DNA of 12,514 nt, from positions 1 to 12,514 of the forward strand of contig JBKHHW010000087.1 in NCBI GenBank assembly GCA_046538945.1. Reading direction: 5' to 3'. The notes below the pieces were generated by a model, which worked only from the letters and a program-made list of their open reading frames with translations, had not been told where the DNA came from and did no database searches. Shown one piece after another: positions 1-7,838 of the stretch. Made by a program: the position numbers and the translations under genes. The first letter of the stretch is position 1. Every line of letters starts with the position of its first letter. Source of the stretch: JAEZKC01 sp046538945. GTDB lineage: Bacteria; Fibrobacterota; Chitinivibrionia; Chitinivibrionales; Chitinispirillaceae.

Positions 1-162
1 AAACGCAGAGGTCGCAGAGAGCGCAGAGGGGGAAAAGAAAGTAATTAAAGGTTCGGAAAAGAGGGATCTTGCTATTTACTTTTTAATTTTTGTTCAAAAC
101 TATTAAACATTCCTATCTCTGCGTTCCTATCTCTGTGACCTCTGCGCGCTCAGCGTTTTATT
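1..162. repeat. Composite heptamer-repeat element, copy 1
   Basis: A ~160-bp element with two arms. The left arm (1-45) holds three CGCAGAG heptamers at 4, 13 and 22, a 9-bp period, followed by a G-run and an A-rich stretch. The right arm (108-162) holds the complement at 117 (CTCTGCG), 131 (CTCTGTG), 140 (CTCTGCG) and 149 (CTCAGCG), so its spacing is 14-9-9. The arms face each other across an A+T-rich core and could pair imperfectly: the left-arm tail GAGAGCGCAGAGG against CCTCTGCGCGCTC, one mismatch. The same arrangement recurs at 617-774, including the core words TTGCTATTTACT and CATTCCTATCTCTGCG. The copy begins at base 1, one A short of the other copy, so the window edge may clip it. The stop codon of the small gene at 158-544 lies in its right end. 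Function unknown; MITE-like or REP-like element is inference. Confidence 0.85.
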
Positions 163-544
163 CATCTCTCAGGCCATTTACAATTCTTTCGATTCCATTC
201 CTAAGCAAAAGAACATGGAAATTAATAATCAAACCGAGTTTTTTCTCACTTAAACATAAATAGGTCAACAACTTCTGACGATCAATAGCTGTTACGGTGT
301 CTTTCGCCTTAAGATCAATGATTACCTTTTCTTCAACTATCAAATCCAATCTCAAATCAGTACCTAGTTTTATCTCTTTATAAGGAATCGGAACCTTTTG
401 CTGTCTTAGAAATTTGATCCCTCGCAGGTAGAATTCGTGACATAAAGCTTCCTCGTAGACTGATTCTAGAAGTCCGGGGCCCAACACTCGATGGACTTCT
501 ATCGCAGCTCCAATTATCTTTTCTGTTATTTTATTTTCTTCCAT
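158..544 (-). CDS. GxxExxY family protein (PD-(D/E)XK nuclease-like fold)
   Basis: A 128-residue protein, full length for this family. The family signature GLLESVY sits at residues 24-30 (G24, E27, Y30). Downstream, LRLDLIV (D67) and IIDLKA (D77, K79) match the core pattern of a PD-(D/E)XK nuclease fold; the second acidic position, usually Glu in relatives I recall, is Asp here. Q90 and the LLTYL helix, then LGLIINF and GIERIV near the end, complete the family pattern. No signal peptide or membrane segment, so cytoplasmic. Nuclease activity has not, to my knowledge, been established for the family, so a function is not claimed. The ATG at 542-544 is the last codon of a repeat arm (542-594), with GAGGT at 549-553 as ribosome binding site, 4 nt away. 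The TAA at 158-160 lies in another repeat arm. By hand count 181-540 is about 36% G+C, well below the large neighbouring genes, which points to acquisition. It stands alone, flanked by repeats, and is not part of the downstream operon. Confidence 0.9.
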   Translation of the reverse strand: MEENKITEKIIGAAIEVHRVLGPGLLESVYEEALCHEFYLRGIKFLRQQKVPIPYKEIKLGTDLRLDLIVEEKVIIDLKAKDTVTAIDRQKLLTYLCLSEKKLGLIINFHVLLLRNGIERIVNGLRDE

Positions 545-594
545 TCCTACCTCTGCGTTCCTGTCTCTGTGTCCTCTGCGCGCTCAGCGTTTTA
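542..594. repeat. Solitary heptamer-repeat arm carrying a start codon
   Basis: This 53-bp arm is a third copy of the right arm seen at 108-162 and 720-774: CTCTGCG at 551, CTCTGTG at 565, CTCTGCG at 574, CTCAGCG at 583, with identical 14-9-9 spacing and the same GCGTTTTA end. Read on the minus strand it ends in AGGTAGGAATG, giving the GxxExxY gene its ribosome binding site and ATG. No left-type arm adjoins it in the normal order. Either it is the head of a larger gene-bearing element running down to base 1, or it is a remnant. In the two non-coding copies the GAGGT is GAGAT. Confidence 0.85.
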
Positions 595-616
595 GTTATC
601 TCTCTAGAAAAAAATT

Positions 617-774
617 AAAACGCAGAGATCGCAGAGAGCGCAGAGGGGGAAAAGAAAGTAAATAACTGTTAGGAGAATAGGGCCTTGCTATTTACTCTTT
701 ACTTTTCCTCCAACTATTACATTCCTATCTCTGCGTTCCGGCCTCTGTGTCCTCTGCGCGCTCAGCGTTTTATT
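617..774. repeat. Composite heptamer-repeat element, copy 2
   Basis: A complete copy of the element at 1-162. The left arm (617-664) has CGCAGAG at 621, 630 and 639. The right arm (720-774) has CTCTGCG at 729, CTCTGTG at 743, CTCTGCG at 752 and CTCAGCG at 761. The ends are inverted: AAAACGC at the left and GCGTTTT at the right. Each end is bordered by ATT (614-616 and 772-774), too short to count as a target-site duplication. The core between the arms diverges more than the arms from copy 1, which suggests selection or conversion acting on the arms. It lies 22 bp downstream of the stop of the PD40/peptidase gene and directly upstream of the GxxExxY gene, both read on the minus strand. Confidence 0.85.
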
Positions 775-795
775 GATTATCCCGAACACCGCGTT

Positions 796-3700
796 TTAAC
801 TCCCTCCGGGGCGTGCCGAATATCCGTTTCTGAATTTCGGGGGGCTTGAGTAGTCCGGAACAGCCATCATATCCCAGTCGTCAAAGCTGAACCCTACCGA
901 TAACGAGAAACGGTTGCCTCCTATGGGCGCCGGACGGTCTGCACCGTGGTCCCATCTGAAGCTTAGGGCCAGTGGGTAGGAGTTGAAGGATAACGCCTCG
1001 AGCCGCATTTCTGCGCCGTAGGAGAGAATCCAATCTGACCTGTCAAATTTGATTGCGTCTTTCGGTTCATCCCAGCATGCACCGCCCGCTACATTGACTG
1101 CTCCGTAGAGTCTGTCGAAATAAAGAAAGCTGAATTTTTTGTCAATGGATTTAGGCCAGAGGGGAAAACGGTAGGACAGCTCGCCACTCAGAACTGCTTT
1201 ACCTGAAACCAGAACTGTGTCGTAAATGACTGTACTGGTATCTCCATATTCAATCCTGGTTTTTTCATCCTTGTAGTAATAAGTGTAACCTGGAACCTGA
1301 CTGACCGGCAAGTAAAAAGAAGGAATGTCCTGATTGCTTATCGGTTTGATATAAGACCCGTTCAGATCTAAATGCAGATCGTGTTTGTTTACGAATGTGC
1401 CCATTCCCATCTTGATTTGTCCCTTCAGTTCATGGTAACTGTAGCGGTCGTATCGCTCCTTGAGAATGGAGGCATCTGTGGAGAAGCTGTTTTCCTCTTT
1501 AAGAGAAAGATCGTTACGGAAATTGTACTGGAGTTTGGCTGCCAGGCCGGTAGGTGAAATGTTGCTGAGTGCATTTTGCATTTGACTCTGCATGTGAGTC
1601 ATTGCACCAACTCTGTATCCTTTGCTGAGATTGTAATTGAACACGCCCTCGTCGTAAACCTCTTCCAGGTCCAGTGCCACATTGTACATGTCAAACCCAG
1701 TGAAAAGGTGTACTCCAAAAACTTCTCCGAACTGATGGGAGGTGCTGAAGAGAAAATTCTGCAGCTGTATGTTATAAGGAAGCACCTGCATCATTTCCTC
1801 AGATTCATCGTAGAACCAGTCTTCACCTGAAATGCCCCGCACCATGTAGTCGGCACTGAGACTCAGCGGAAGCATATTGGAGGTGAGATAGATTCCCGCG
1901 TCGTAGTTGGCTTTCGGGTTGATGCCGCCCTTGTCAGGGTTGAAAAAACTGAAAATTCGGCTGGGCTCAACCAGAAAAAACGCTCCACCCTCATTTCCCA
2001 CGCCTGCCCAGGCGAGAGGGTCCAGGAAGTTGAGAACTACACCCGTTTTGACACGAGTCACTCCCTTGGTTTCATCGTCATCGCTTGTGACCATCTGTTC
2101 GCCCAAAAGTGTAGGGACTACCAGAAGCTGCCGTGGTAATTTTGAGTAGGAACGGCGGCTGGTCAGGGGGACAGTGTAGGTTTCAGGCTGCTTTTTTTCC
2201 CTGAGTGTAACCGCCTTGGTAAGAACCTGCGACTTAAGTACTTTGATACTGTCAATGAGATAGATTCCGTATCCGTCCTGGTCATATCCTGCGTAAACCA
2301 ATTTTTTTTCATCTCTTGAAACAGCCGGTGAAAAGGCGCCTCCGGACACATTTGTCAGTTTTTCCAGAGCGCCTGATGCGAATACATAACGGTAGATATT
2401 GAAAATCCCGCTTCTGTCAGAGGAAAAGTAGAGTGCAGAACCATCGGAACTGAAGAACGGGTTGCGTTCATCATGTTCTGTATCGCACACGAGGGAAAAA
2501 GAGTTGCTGAGGGTATCGTATATGCCGATTTTGCGGTTGTCTCCATCAATGAAGTCTACAGCTATACTGTGACCGTCCGGTGACCAGCTTAGAGAGAATA
2601 TGGTGTTGAGAAGCACTGAATCGGACCCGGGCAGGGATGTACTCTTGTAAAAAGATTCCTGGGACTTTACTCGAGGATATATGATACGAAGACCTTTGCC
2701 AGAAGTATCTGTTATGGCCAGATAATACCGATCGTATTTCCTCACGGCACAGGCCAGGCGGTCGCCTTCAGGAGAGAATGCTGTGGCGAATACACTCTTC
2801 CGGGCAGTTATCTGCCGTTCGGTCTTTTTCCTGAAAGGATTGAAACTCTTCTTTTCAGGGGGAAGGGTGTCAAGAAACAGATCAAATGTTTTCAACCCCC
2901 CTTTTTTGGGTTCCTGAACGGATTTGCCCGATTTCATACTTACAAATGCAATGCGGCCGCTGGGCTGGTGTATATCGTAATTGTTGGTCACAGGCATTTC
3001 AAAGCGGATTCTCTTCTTTTCATCCATCGTATCGGATAAACTGTAGGACATTAGGCTGCGGAAAGAGTAATCATTCTTGCCGTTAGAAAGGAAGTAGACT
3101 TTTTTTTCGTCGGGAGAAAAGCGGGGGAGGCGATTGTCATACCCGTCCTTGTTTATTTTTTTGCCGAAAACCTGGGTTCCGATATCCCGAATCTGTTGTT
3201 TGTATTCAGTTTCAAGGTGCCTTATCCAGTCGTTATAAAGTTTTTTGGCAGAAATTCCCAAAACGGCCTTTATAGCTCCATCGAAACTGAGCCTGTCGAA
3301 TCGCGTGCTTTCCCGCAGGAGTGAAACCACTTTTTCATAACCGTAGGTATCCGCAATGTACAGGGTGAGCGAAAAGCCGTGGTTGTAGGTTTTCTCATAA
3401 TCATCGCCACGACCGGCAAAAACATTCATATGATCCCAGGAGAGTGTCTTTTTACTCAGTACGAGCGTTCTCATGATCATGTCCCGATGTGAATCCCAGC
3501 TGTCTGCCCCATGGCGGCTGCTCTCGTACTGCGCTATTCCTTCGGTAAACCAGGGGGGGAGGATGTCCGTCGGGTAGACATGAAGTGCTTCAGTGCGCAA
3601 GCTTTGATTGGGGTGGGTGAAATATCCTAATTGAAGACTTGGTATTGAAGGGTGCAGCTTCTTTGCCGACCAGATTGAAACTATGTGGGCGAATTCGTGG

Positions 3701-4062
3701 GTGATCACATCATCCAGCCAGTCTGAACTACCCCTCAGATTGAACTCGAAATCGTGTACACCTATGAATATGAAATTAAAGTTGGCGTATGCAAATCCTT
3801 CGGGAATGTCTCCGTCATAGAGAACCACATCGGTTTTATCGGGAAGTTTTATATGGTAGGTTCCGGTGTAGGCCTTATATAGTTTTTCAAGCTTGTCCGC
3901 GACTCGTTTTGTGAGGTGGTCCAAACCTTGATGGTAATGGATTCTGAAATGTTCAGATTCGACTGTGAAATGCTTCATCCCGAAGGCATTGAATTTTGCG
4001 GCATCGGATTGGATAAATGATGCCCCACACAGCAGCATCAGAAATATTGCCTTGATTTTCAT
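796..4062 (-). CDS. Exported gluzincin-like peptidase with PD40 propeller and outer-membrane beta-barrel
   Basis: A 1088-residue surface protein in three parts. A signal peptide covers residues 1 to about 21 (MKIKAIFLMLLCGASF core). A zinc peptidase domain follows to about 295: HEFAH at 122-126 supplies two His ligands and the catalytic Glu123, and WFTEGIAQYE places Glu174 as the likely third ligand, the gluzincin pattern of 'peptidase MA-like' proteins. Next are PD40/TolB-like propeller repeats, marked by SPDEKKVYF (316), SPEGDRLA (430), SPDGHSIAV (494), SSDGSALYF (538) and SRDEKKLVYAG (582). From about 668 to about 1065 alternating hydrophobic/aromatic strands look like an outer-membrane beta-barrel, somewhat like surface-antigen (BamA-type) barrels, ending in GNRFSLSVGFSF. 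All visible catalytic residues are intact. It is last in the four-gene run, 39 bp after the upstream stop; no strong ribosome binding site precedes the ATG, but the signal peptide starts there. Substrate unknown. The barrel assignment is from pattern only. Confidence 0.85.
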   Translation of the reverse strand: MKIKAIFLMLLCGASFIQSDAAKFNAFGMKHFTVESEHFRIHYHQGLDHLTKRVADKLEKLYKAYTGTYHIKLPDKTDVVLYDGDIPEGFAYANFNFIFIGVHDFEFNLRGSSDWLDDVITHEFAHIVSIWSAKKLHPSIPSLQLGYFTHPNQSLRTEALHVYPTDILPPWFTEGIAQYESSRHGADSWDSHRDMIMRTLVLSKKTLSWDHMNVFAGRGDDYEKTYNHGFSLTLYIADTYGYEKVVSLLRESTRFDRLSFDGAIKAVLGISAKKLYNDWIRHLETEYKQQIRDIGTQVFGKKINKDGYDNRLPRFSPDEKKVYFLSNGKNDYSFRSLMSYSLSDTMDEKKRIRFEMPVTNNYDIHQPSGRIAFVSMKSGKSVQEPKKGGLKTFDLFLDTLPPEKKSFNPFRKKTERQITARKSVFATAFSPEGDRLACAVRKYDRYYLAITDTSGKGLRIIYPRVKSQESFYKSTSLPGSDSVLLNTIFSLSWSPDGHSIAVDFIDGDNRKIGIYDTLSNSFSLVCDTEHDERNPFFSSDGSALYFSSDRSGIFNIYRYVFASGALEKLTNVSGGAFSPAVSRDEKKLVYAGYDQDGYGIYLIDSIKVLKSQVLTKAVTLREKKQPETYTVPLTSRRSYSKLPRQLLVVPTLLGEQMVTSDDDETKGVTRVKTGVVLNFLDPLAWAGVGNEGGAFFLVEPSRIFSFFNPDKGGINPKANYDAGIYLTSNMLPLSLSADYMVRGISGEDWFYDESEEMMQVLPYNIQLQNFLFSTSHQFGEVFGVHLFTGFDMYNVALDLEEVYDEGVFNYNLSKGYRVGAMTHMQSQMQNALSNISPTGLAAKLQYNFRNDLSLKEENSFSTDASILKERYDRYSYHELKGQIKMGMGTFVNKHDLHLDLNGSYIKPISNQDIPSFYLPVSQVPGYTYYYKDEKTRIEYGDTSTVIYDTVLVSGKAVLSGELSYRFPLWPKSIDKKFSFLYFDRLYGAVNVAGGACWDEPKDAIKFDRSDWILSYGAEMRLEALSFNSYPLALSFRWDHGADRPAPIGGNRFSLSVGFSFDDWDMMAVPDYSSPPKFRNGYSARPGGS

Positions 4063-4101
4063 TTCTACTTCTCTTTTTATAGAAAGATGATACCTGTCAA
4101 A

Positions 4102-7100
4102 TCATTTCACCACTGCCATTTTCCAGAACTCCACGTGTTTTTTGCCGGCGATTCTGGCTTCCATGCGGCACCTGTAAACCCCAGGACCGTATTTTCTCAG
4201 ATTCACTCTGAATTCATTCCAGTCCGGGTAGCTTCCACTGAGACTCGAGAATGTATCCATACGGTAGCCTGTAATGGTGAATATGTCTAGTCGTACTTTT
4301 TTTGCCGGTCCGGAAAATTTGAATTTGAACGTGGTTTCCCGGGCACCTGCGGTGGGGTTGGGATAGTTCCAGAACGTGAGGGGTTCCTCGTTTGTTTCTA
4401 TGATTTCCGGCAAATCGGCTCCGTAGGCAAATGACCGGGCGGCATCAAAACCGTTCTGAGGCCAGAAAAGTGAATCGGGCATGATTTCCGTCGGCAGCTT
4501 CCATCTGTATACTGCCCCACGTGATGATACTGCGAACAGGTCGGGTGACGAGGAGTTGTCGGTGCGGCTAATGAGAGGTGAGGTGGTCACCGGAGCGCCA
4601 GCGGAAAGAGGCCAGCAGGACTGAGGTTCTGCCTCACTGCTTCCCAGAGCTGATGGATCGCTCAGCGGTCGTTTTGCATCCGCACCGAGAGCATCGATGA
4701 ATCCTCCCGGGAGAATGTAGGGATAGATCAGGGAGTCGCTCAGATCGAGAACCGTGTCGATACTGCCCGATGACAGATCCCACAGGCTGTCAAGCGTTCC
4801 GTCCTGTCTGCGAAAAGTGATTACACCTTTTTCGCGGTCTGCACTTTCAATTTTTGTTACAGTAAAGGTAGCCTTTTCTCCGGTGGGTGAAGAGAAAAGC
4901 ACAAGGGGCTCTTTTTCTTTCCCGGAGACCACAACCGGTGAGGTGGTTATGCTTCCGCGCTGGTACCAGTATCTGTTGTCCAGATACGCCGGCCACTTGC
5001 TGAGCAGAGCACCTTTGTAGTTGAGAGCGTAGATGCCGTTTGTACCGCTCACGACTATGTCCAGGTAGCCGTCTCTGTTCAGATCAGCCAGTGCGGGCGC
5101 GGAGAAGTTCTTGGGATATCTGCTGCGGACATCCTTTTTCTCTTCAGGGTCAATGTGATAGGCATTGGCCCAGTCGTTCGGTTCCTCCTGCCAGCCTTCA
5201 GAAAGAGCCAGTTCCGAATCGTACACCCACACTCCGTGCCTGCTGTCTGCAACCACTATTTCGCTTTTACCGCTGCGGTTGAGATCTCCTGTCACAATTG
5301 TGTAGGGTCCTATGCCGTTTGGTACACGTACTGTTCTGAGCGGTGACTCCGAATCTGTGCTGCATATGGAAAGGGTACCGTCGGTCTGCACTGCTGCTAC
5401 GGTGCCGGGGTTTTCCCGAATCACCGCAACGGCACATACCGCGGAGTCGGATGAAAGCTTTATAATTCCGGTGGAGTCCTCTCCTGACCCGACAAATACC
5501 CTTCCGTTTTCCAAGCCAAGAACCCACGATTCACCTTCCGTTCCTGTCAAATAACTGGAGGGGGCAGCCGGCAAAGAGACTGTGACAAATTCAGCACCTT
5601 GTGCGTCGACCGAATTGAAAACGACAACAGAACCGTTTTTCGAGGGTACATACAGTTTGTTTTCGATAACAGTGGGGAAAGTGAATGTTCCTCCGATACT
5701 GTCAAGGTAGCTGACCTGTGAAACTGAATCCGGAATCGTATCCCCTCTGGAGTCTTCCAAATAAACATCGGCCAGCCTGTTGCCGTAGGAACTTTGCTGA
5801 TCTCCGCTTGTGGGATATACATACAGCCGTCCGGATTCGCTCAGAAGAATCAGCTCTTTTCCGGGGGAAGATTGGTCCAGATCCGCTGTGAGAGGATCGT
5901 GAAAACCCTCAGGAGCGGCCATTCTGGGCCATGAAGGCACCAGATAATCGTATTCTATACCGACTCTGAAAACACTGTCCGAGTAATTGCTGATTTTGTA
6001 GTCAAAGCCCGTTCGTTTGGTGTGTTCCAGTACCGGATTTTCGCTTGTCGGTTCAATCTTCAAGTTCAGATACGTATGTCCGCCGTCATTGCTTCGGGTG
6101 GAAGGGCGGCTGTACGGACCAAATCCGGTCACAGTGTTGTTTTTGTCGTCTTTGTCAGTTTTGTGTGGAAATACATCTTCAGCACCTCCGTAGTCGAATG
6201 CCGCCTGATAGAACATATCCGAAAACATGACGCCCAGATCGTTCACACCGTCAGCCTCCACAAGGCGGATTCCGCGGTAGGTGGAATCCGCATTCACAAA
6301 ATTATGGGCAAGTCTCTGCTGGATTACTCTCTCGTCAATATGCCAGACGAGGACTCCTGAAGCGGGGAGGCTGATGTCGTTGTTTTTGGCATTGATAATT
6401 ACTCGTGATTTGTCAGATACGGTATCCACATTCTCTTCCAGATTTACATTGAAAGGGTATGCGGAAATGTAATCGGAGGAATCCTCGTAGTTGAAACGGT
6501 CTTTGTCACCCGAAAGGTTGCGCTGCCTGTTCTCGATCAGATAGTATTCGTGATTGTTTATGGGAACCAGAAGAATCGTCGTGTCGGTGTTCTGCTCCGA
6601 ATAGCGGTCCAAAGCAGAGGAAAGTGACGTAACATTATGGAAATTCCGGGAGCCCATGGATGCAGGATAAGCCTTGTCCCAGCCCATGAAGGCGCGCACC
6701 CACGCGGATGGGTAGGGGGGGATGAATCCCCGTCCCGCGGAGTAGCCCGCGAAATCCATGATACAGAACGCACCGATGGCGGAGATGCCGCTTGATGTGG
6801 AAAAAAGGTCCGGAATTCCCAACTGGCGCGCTACCTGATTGACTAATATCCCCTGTATTCCCCAATTGAGACCATCCTGGTTTGAAGTCTCGGCGCACAA
6901 CATGACCTCTTCAATGAGAATAGGTTCGCCGTCATAGCCGCTTACGGTTATTCCCATATCTTCGAGCCCGAGAGTGTCTTTGTAGTATTTCAGCATCTCC
7001 TCATTGACAAATGCATCGATCATATCCGATGGGGAGTCGGCGTATGCCGCTCCATTTTCCCCGCCGTCGGTAATATAGGAGGCTCCGGCATGGAAGATGA

Positions 7101-7773
7101 GGAATACGGCTTTACGGTTGGTCCCTCTTTCTCTGAGAACGCCGTCAGCGTCCCGGTAGATATTTTTAAACGGTGAATCGGCTGTTTTCTTAGCAGCAGC
7201 CTCGAGGGCTTCTTTGATAAACCGCATTAACCCATAAGTCTTTCTGGTCCAGTACTGATCGGAGGATTCTTTTTTCTTTTTCCATCCGGGAGAGTAGTTG
7301 GTCATCATCTCATCGACAGAATAACCGGTCTCTCCAGAGCCGCGGGGGTAGATATCAAAATCAAGGGTGAGGTTTCCGCGGGAAACCTTTTCGTAATACT
7401 TTCTTACAGCTCGGAGCTGATCGGCAAAATAGAGTGAATCGTGCGGTGCCGTGTCGTACTTGTATACCGTATCCTGATTTATGAACTTCTGCTCTTTGGT
7501 ATCACCTCTTATTCCGAACAGCCCGTTGCCGGTGGTCAGTGCGGAGGTGTCTTCTTTGAACTGTACGCGTATGGCAATGACAAGGAGCGTGTCTTTCTCC
7601 TGTTTTGAAAAGTCGATTGCCCACTGGTGGTCCCGGGCTGTTTCGACCAGCTTCTGAGATGAGGTGCTTTTCATGAGCAGGTTTCTGGCGTTTACGTTTC
7701 CAGACTGCGCCTGAATAGCCAGAGGCAATCCGGCCATCAAAAGACCGCAAAGAAAGTTGGAAAGTTTAGACAT
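4102..7773 (-). CDS. M6-peptidase-like exported protein with degenerate active site, FG-GAP repeats and Por (type IX) sorting domain
   Basis: A 1223-residue exported protein. A signal peptide spans residues 1-22 (ending QAQ). Residues about 60-610 follow the layout of M6 (immune inhibitor A-like) metallopeptidases: LGIPDLF (318-324), AFCIMDFAGY (335-344), AWVRAFMGW (357-365), YLIENRQR (411-418) and GVLVWHIDE (473-481). Where the family has HExxH directly before LGxPDLY, this protein has NQVAR (312-316): both His and the Glu are replaced, so zinc peptidase activity is not expected. Residues about 610-1110 form repeat blades, two of them with FG-GAP-type loops, DLNRSGKSEIVV (830) and DLNRDGYLDIVV (897), likely calcium binding. 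The end (about 1134-1223) begins FWNYPNP, contains ITGYR and GPGVYRCRM, and finishes in a basic MAVVK: a Por/T9SS type A sorting domain. It lies 65 bp after the PorV-like gene and is probably its cargo. No clear ribosome binding site is visible. The gene is intact, so the lost motif is not a pseudogene effect. Confidence 0.85.
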   Translation of the reverse strand: MSKLSNFLCGLLMAGLPLAIQAQSGNVNARNLLMKSTSSQKLVETARDHQWAIDFSKQEKDTLLVIAIRVQFKEDTSALTTGNGLFGIRGDTKEQKFINQDTVYKYDTAPHDSLYFADQLRAVRKYYEKVSRGNLTLDFDIYPRGSGETGYSVDEMMTNYSPGWKKKKESSDQYWTRKTYGLMRFIKEALEAAAKKTADSPFKNIYRDADGVLRERGTNRKAVFLIFHAGASYITDGGENGAAYADSPSDMIDAFVNEEMLKYYKDTLGLEDMGITVSGYDGEPILIEEVMLCAETSNQDGLNWGIQGILVNQVARQLGIPDLFSTSSGISAIGAFCIMDFAGYSAGRGFIPPYPSAWVRAFMGWDKAYPASMGSRNFHNVTSLSSALDRYSEQNTDTTILLVPINNHEYYLIENRQRNLSGDKDRFNYEDSSDYISAYPFNVNLEENVDTVSDKSRVIINAKNNDISLPASGVLVWHIDERVIQQRLAHNFVNADSTYRGIRLVEADGVNDLGVMFSDMFYQAAFDYGGAEDVFPHKTDKDDKNNTVTGFGPYSRPSTRSNDGGHTYLNLKIEPTSENPVLEHTKRTGFDYKISNYSDSVFRVGIEYDYLVPSWPRMAAPEGFHDPLTADLDQSSPGKELILLSESGRLYVYPTSGDQQSSYGNRLADVYLEDSRGDTIPDSVSQVSYLDSIGGTFTFPTVIENKLYVPSKNGSVVVFNSVDAQGAEFVTVSLPAAPSSYLTGTEGESWVLGLENGRVFVGSGEDSTGIIKLSSDSAVCAVAVIRENPGTVAAVQTDGTLSICSTDSESPLRTVRVPNGIGPYTIVTGDLNRSGKSEIVVADSRHGVWVYDSELALSEGWQEEPNDWANAYHIDPEEKKDVRSRYPKNFSAPALADLNRDGYLDIVVSGTNGIYALNYKGALLSKWPAYLDNRYWYQRGSITTSPVVVSGKEKEPLVLFSSPTGEKATFTVTKIESADREKGVITFRRQDGTLDSLWDLSSGSIDTVLDLSDSLIYPYILPGGFIDALGADAKRPLSDPSALGSSEAEPQSCWPLSAGAPVTTSPLISRTDNSSSPDLFAVSSRGAVYRWKLPTEIMPDSLFWPQNGFDAARSFAYGADLPEIIETNEEPLTFWNYPNPTAGARETTFKFKFSGPAKKVRLDIFTITGYRMDTFSSLSGSYPDWNEFRVNLRKYGPGVYRCRMEARIAGKKHVEFWKMAVVK

Positions 7774-7838
7774 GAGTTCGCTTTCTGTAGCTGAAGCCGT
7801 TCAAATCCGAAGAGTACAACCCTGACGTGCTGCGAGTG

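Noticed and set aside
1..774. A CRISPR array, because of the many short repeats.
   Set aside because: The heptamers are separated by only 2-7 bases, appear in opposed orientations, and there are no uniform spacers or cas genes.
614..774. ATT on both sides of the 617-774 element as a target-site duplication.
   Set aside because: Three bases in A+T-rich DNA are expected by chance. The solitary arm at 542-594 is followed by AGT instead.
791..799. GCGTTTTAA at the end of the PD40/peptidase gene as a fourth repeat end.
   Set aside because: Only about seven bases match the arm terminus and no heptamer follows, so coincidence is the simpler reading.
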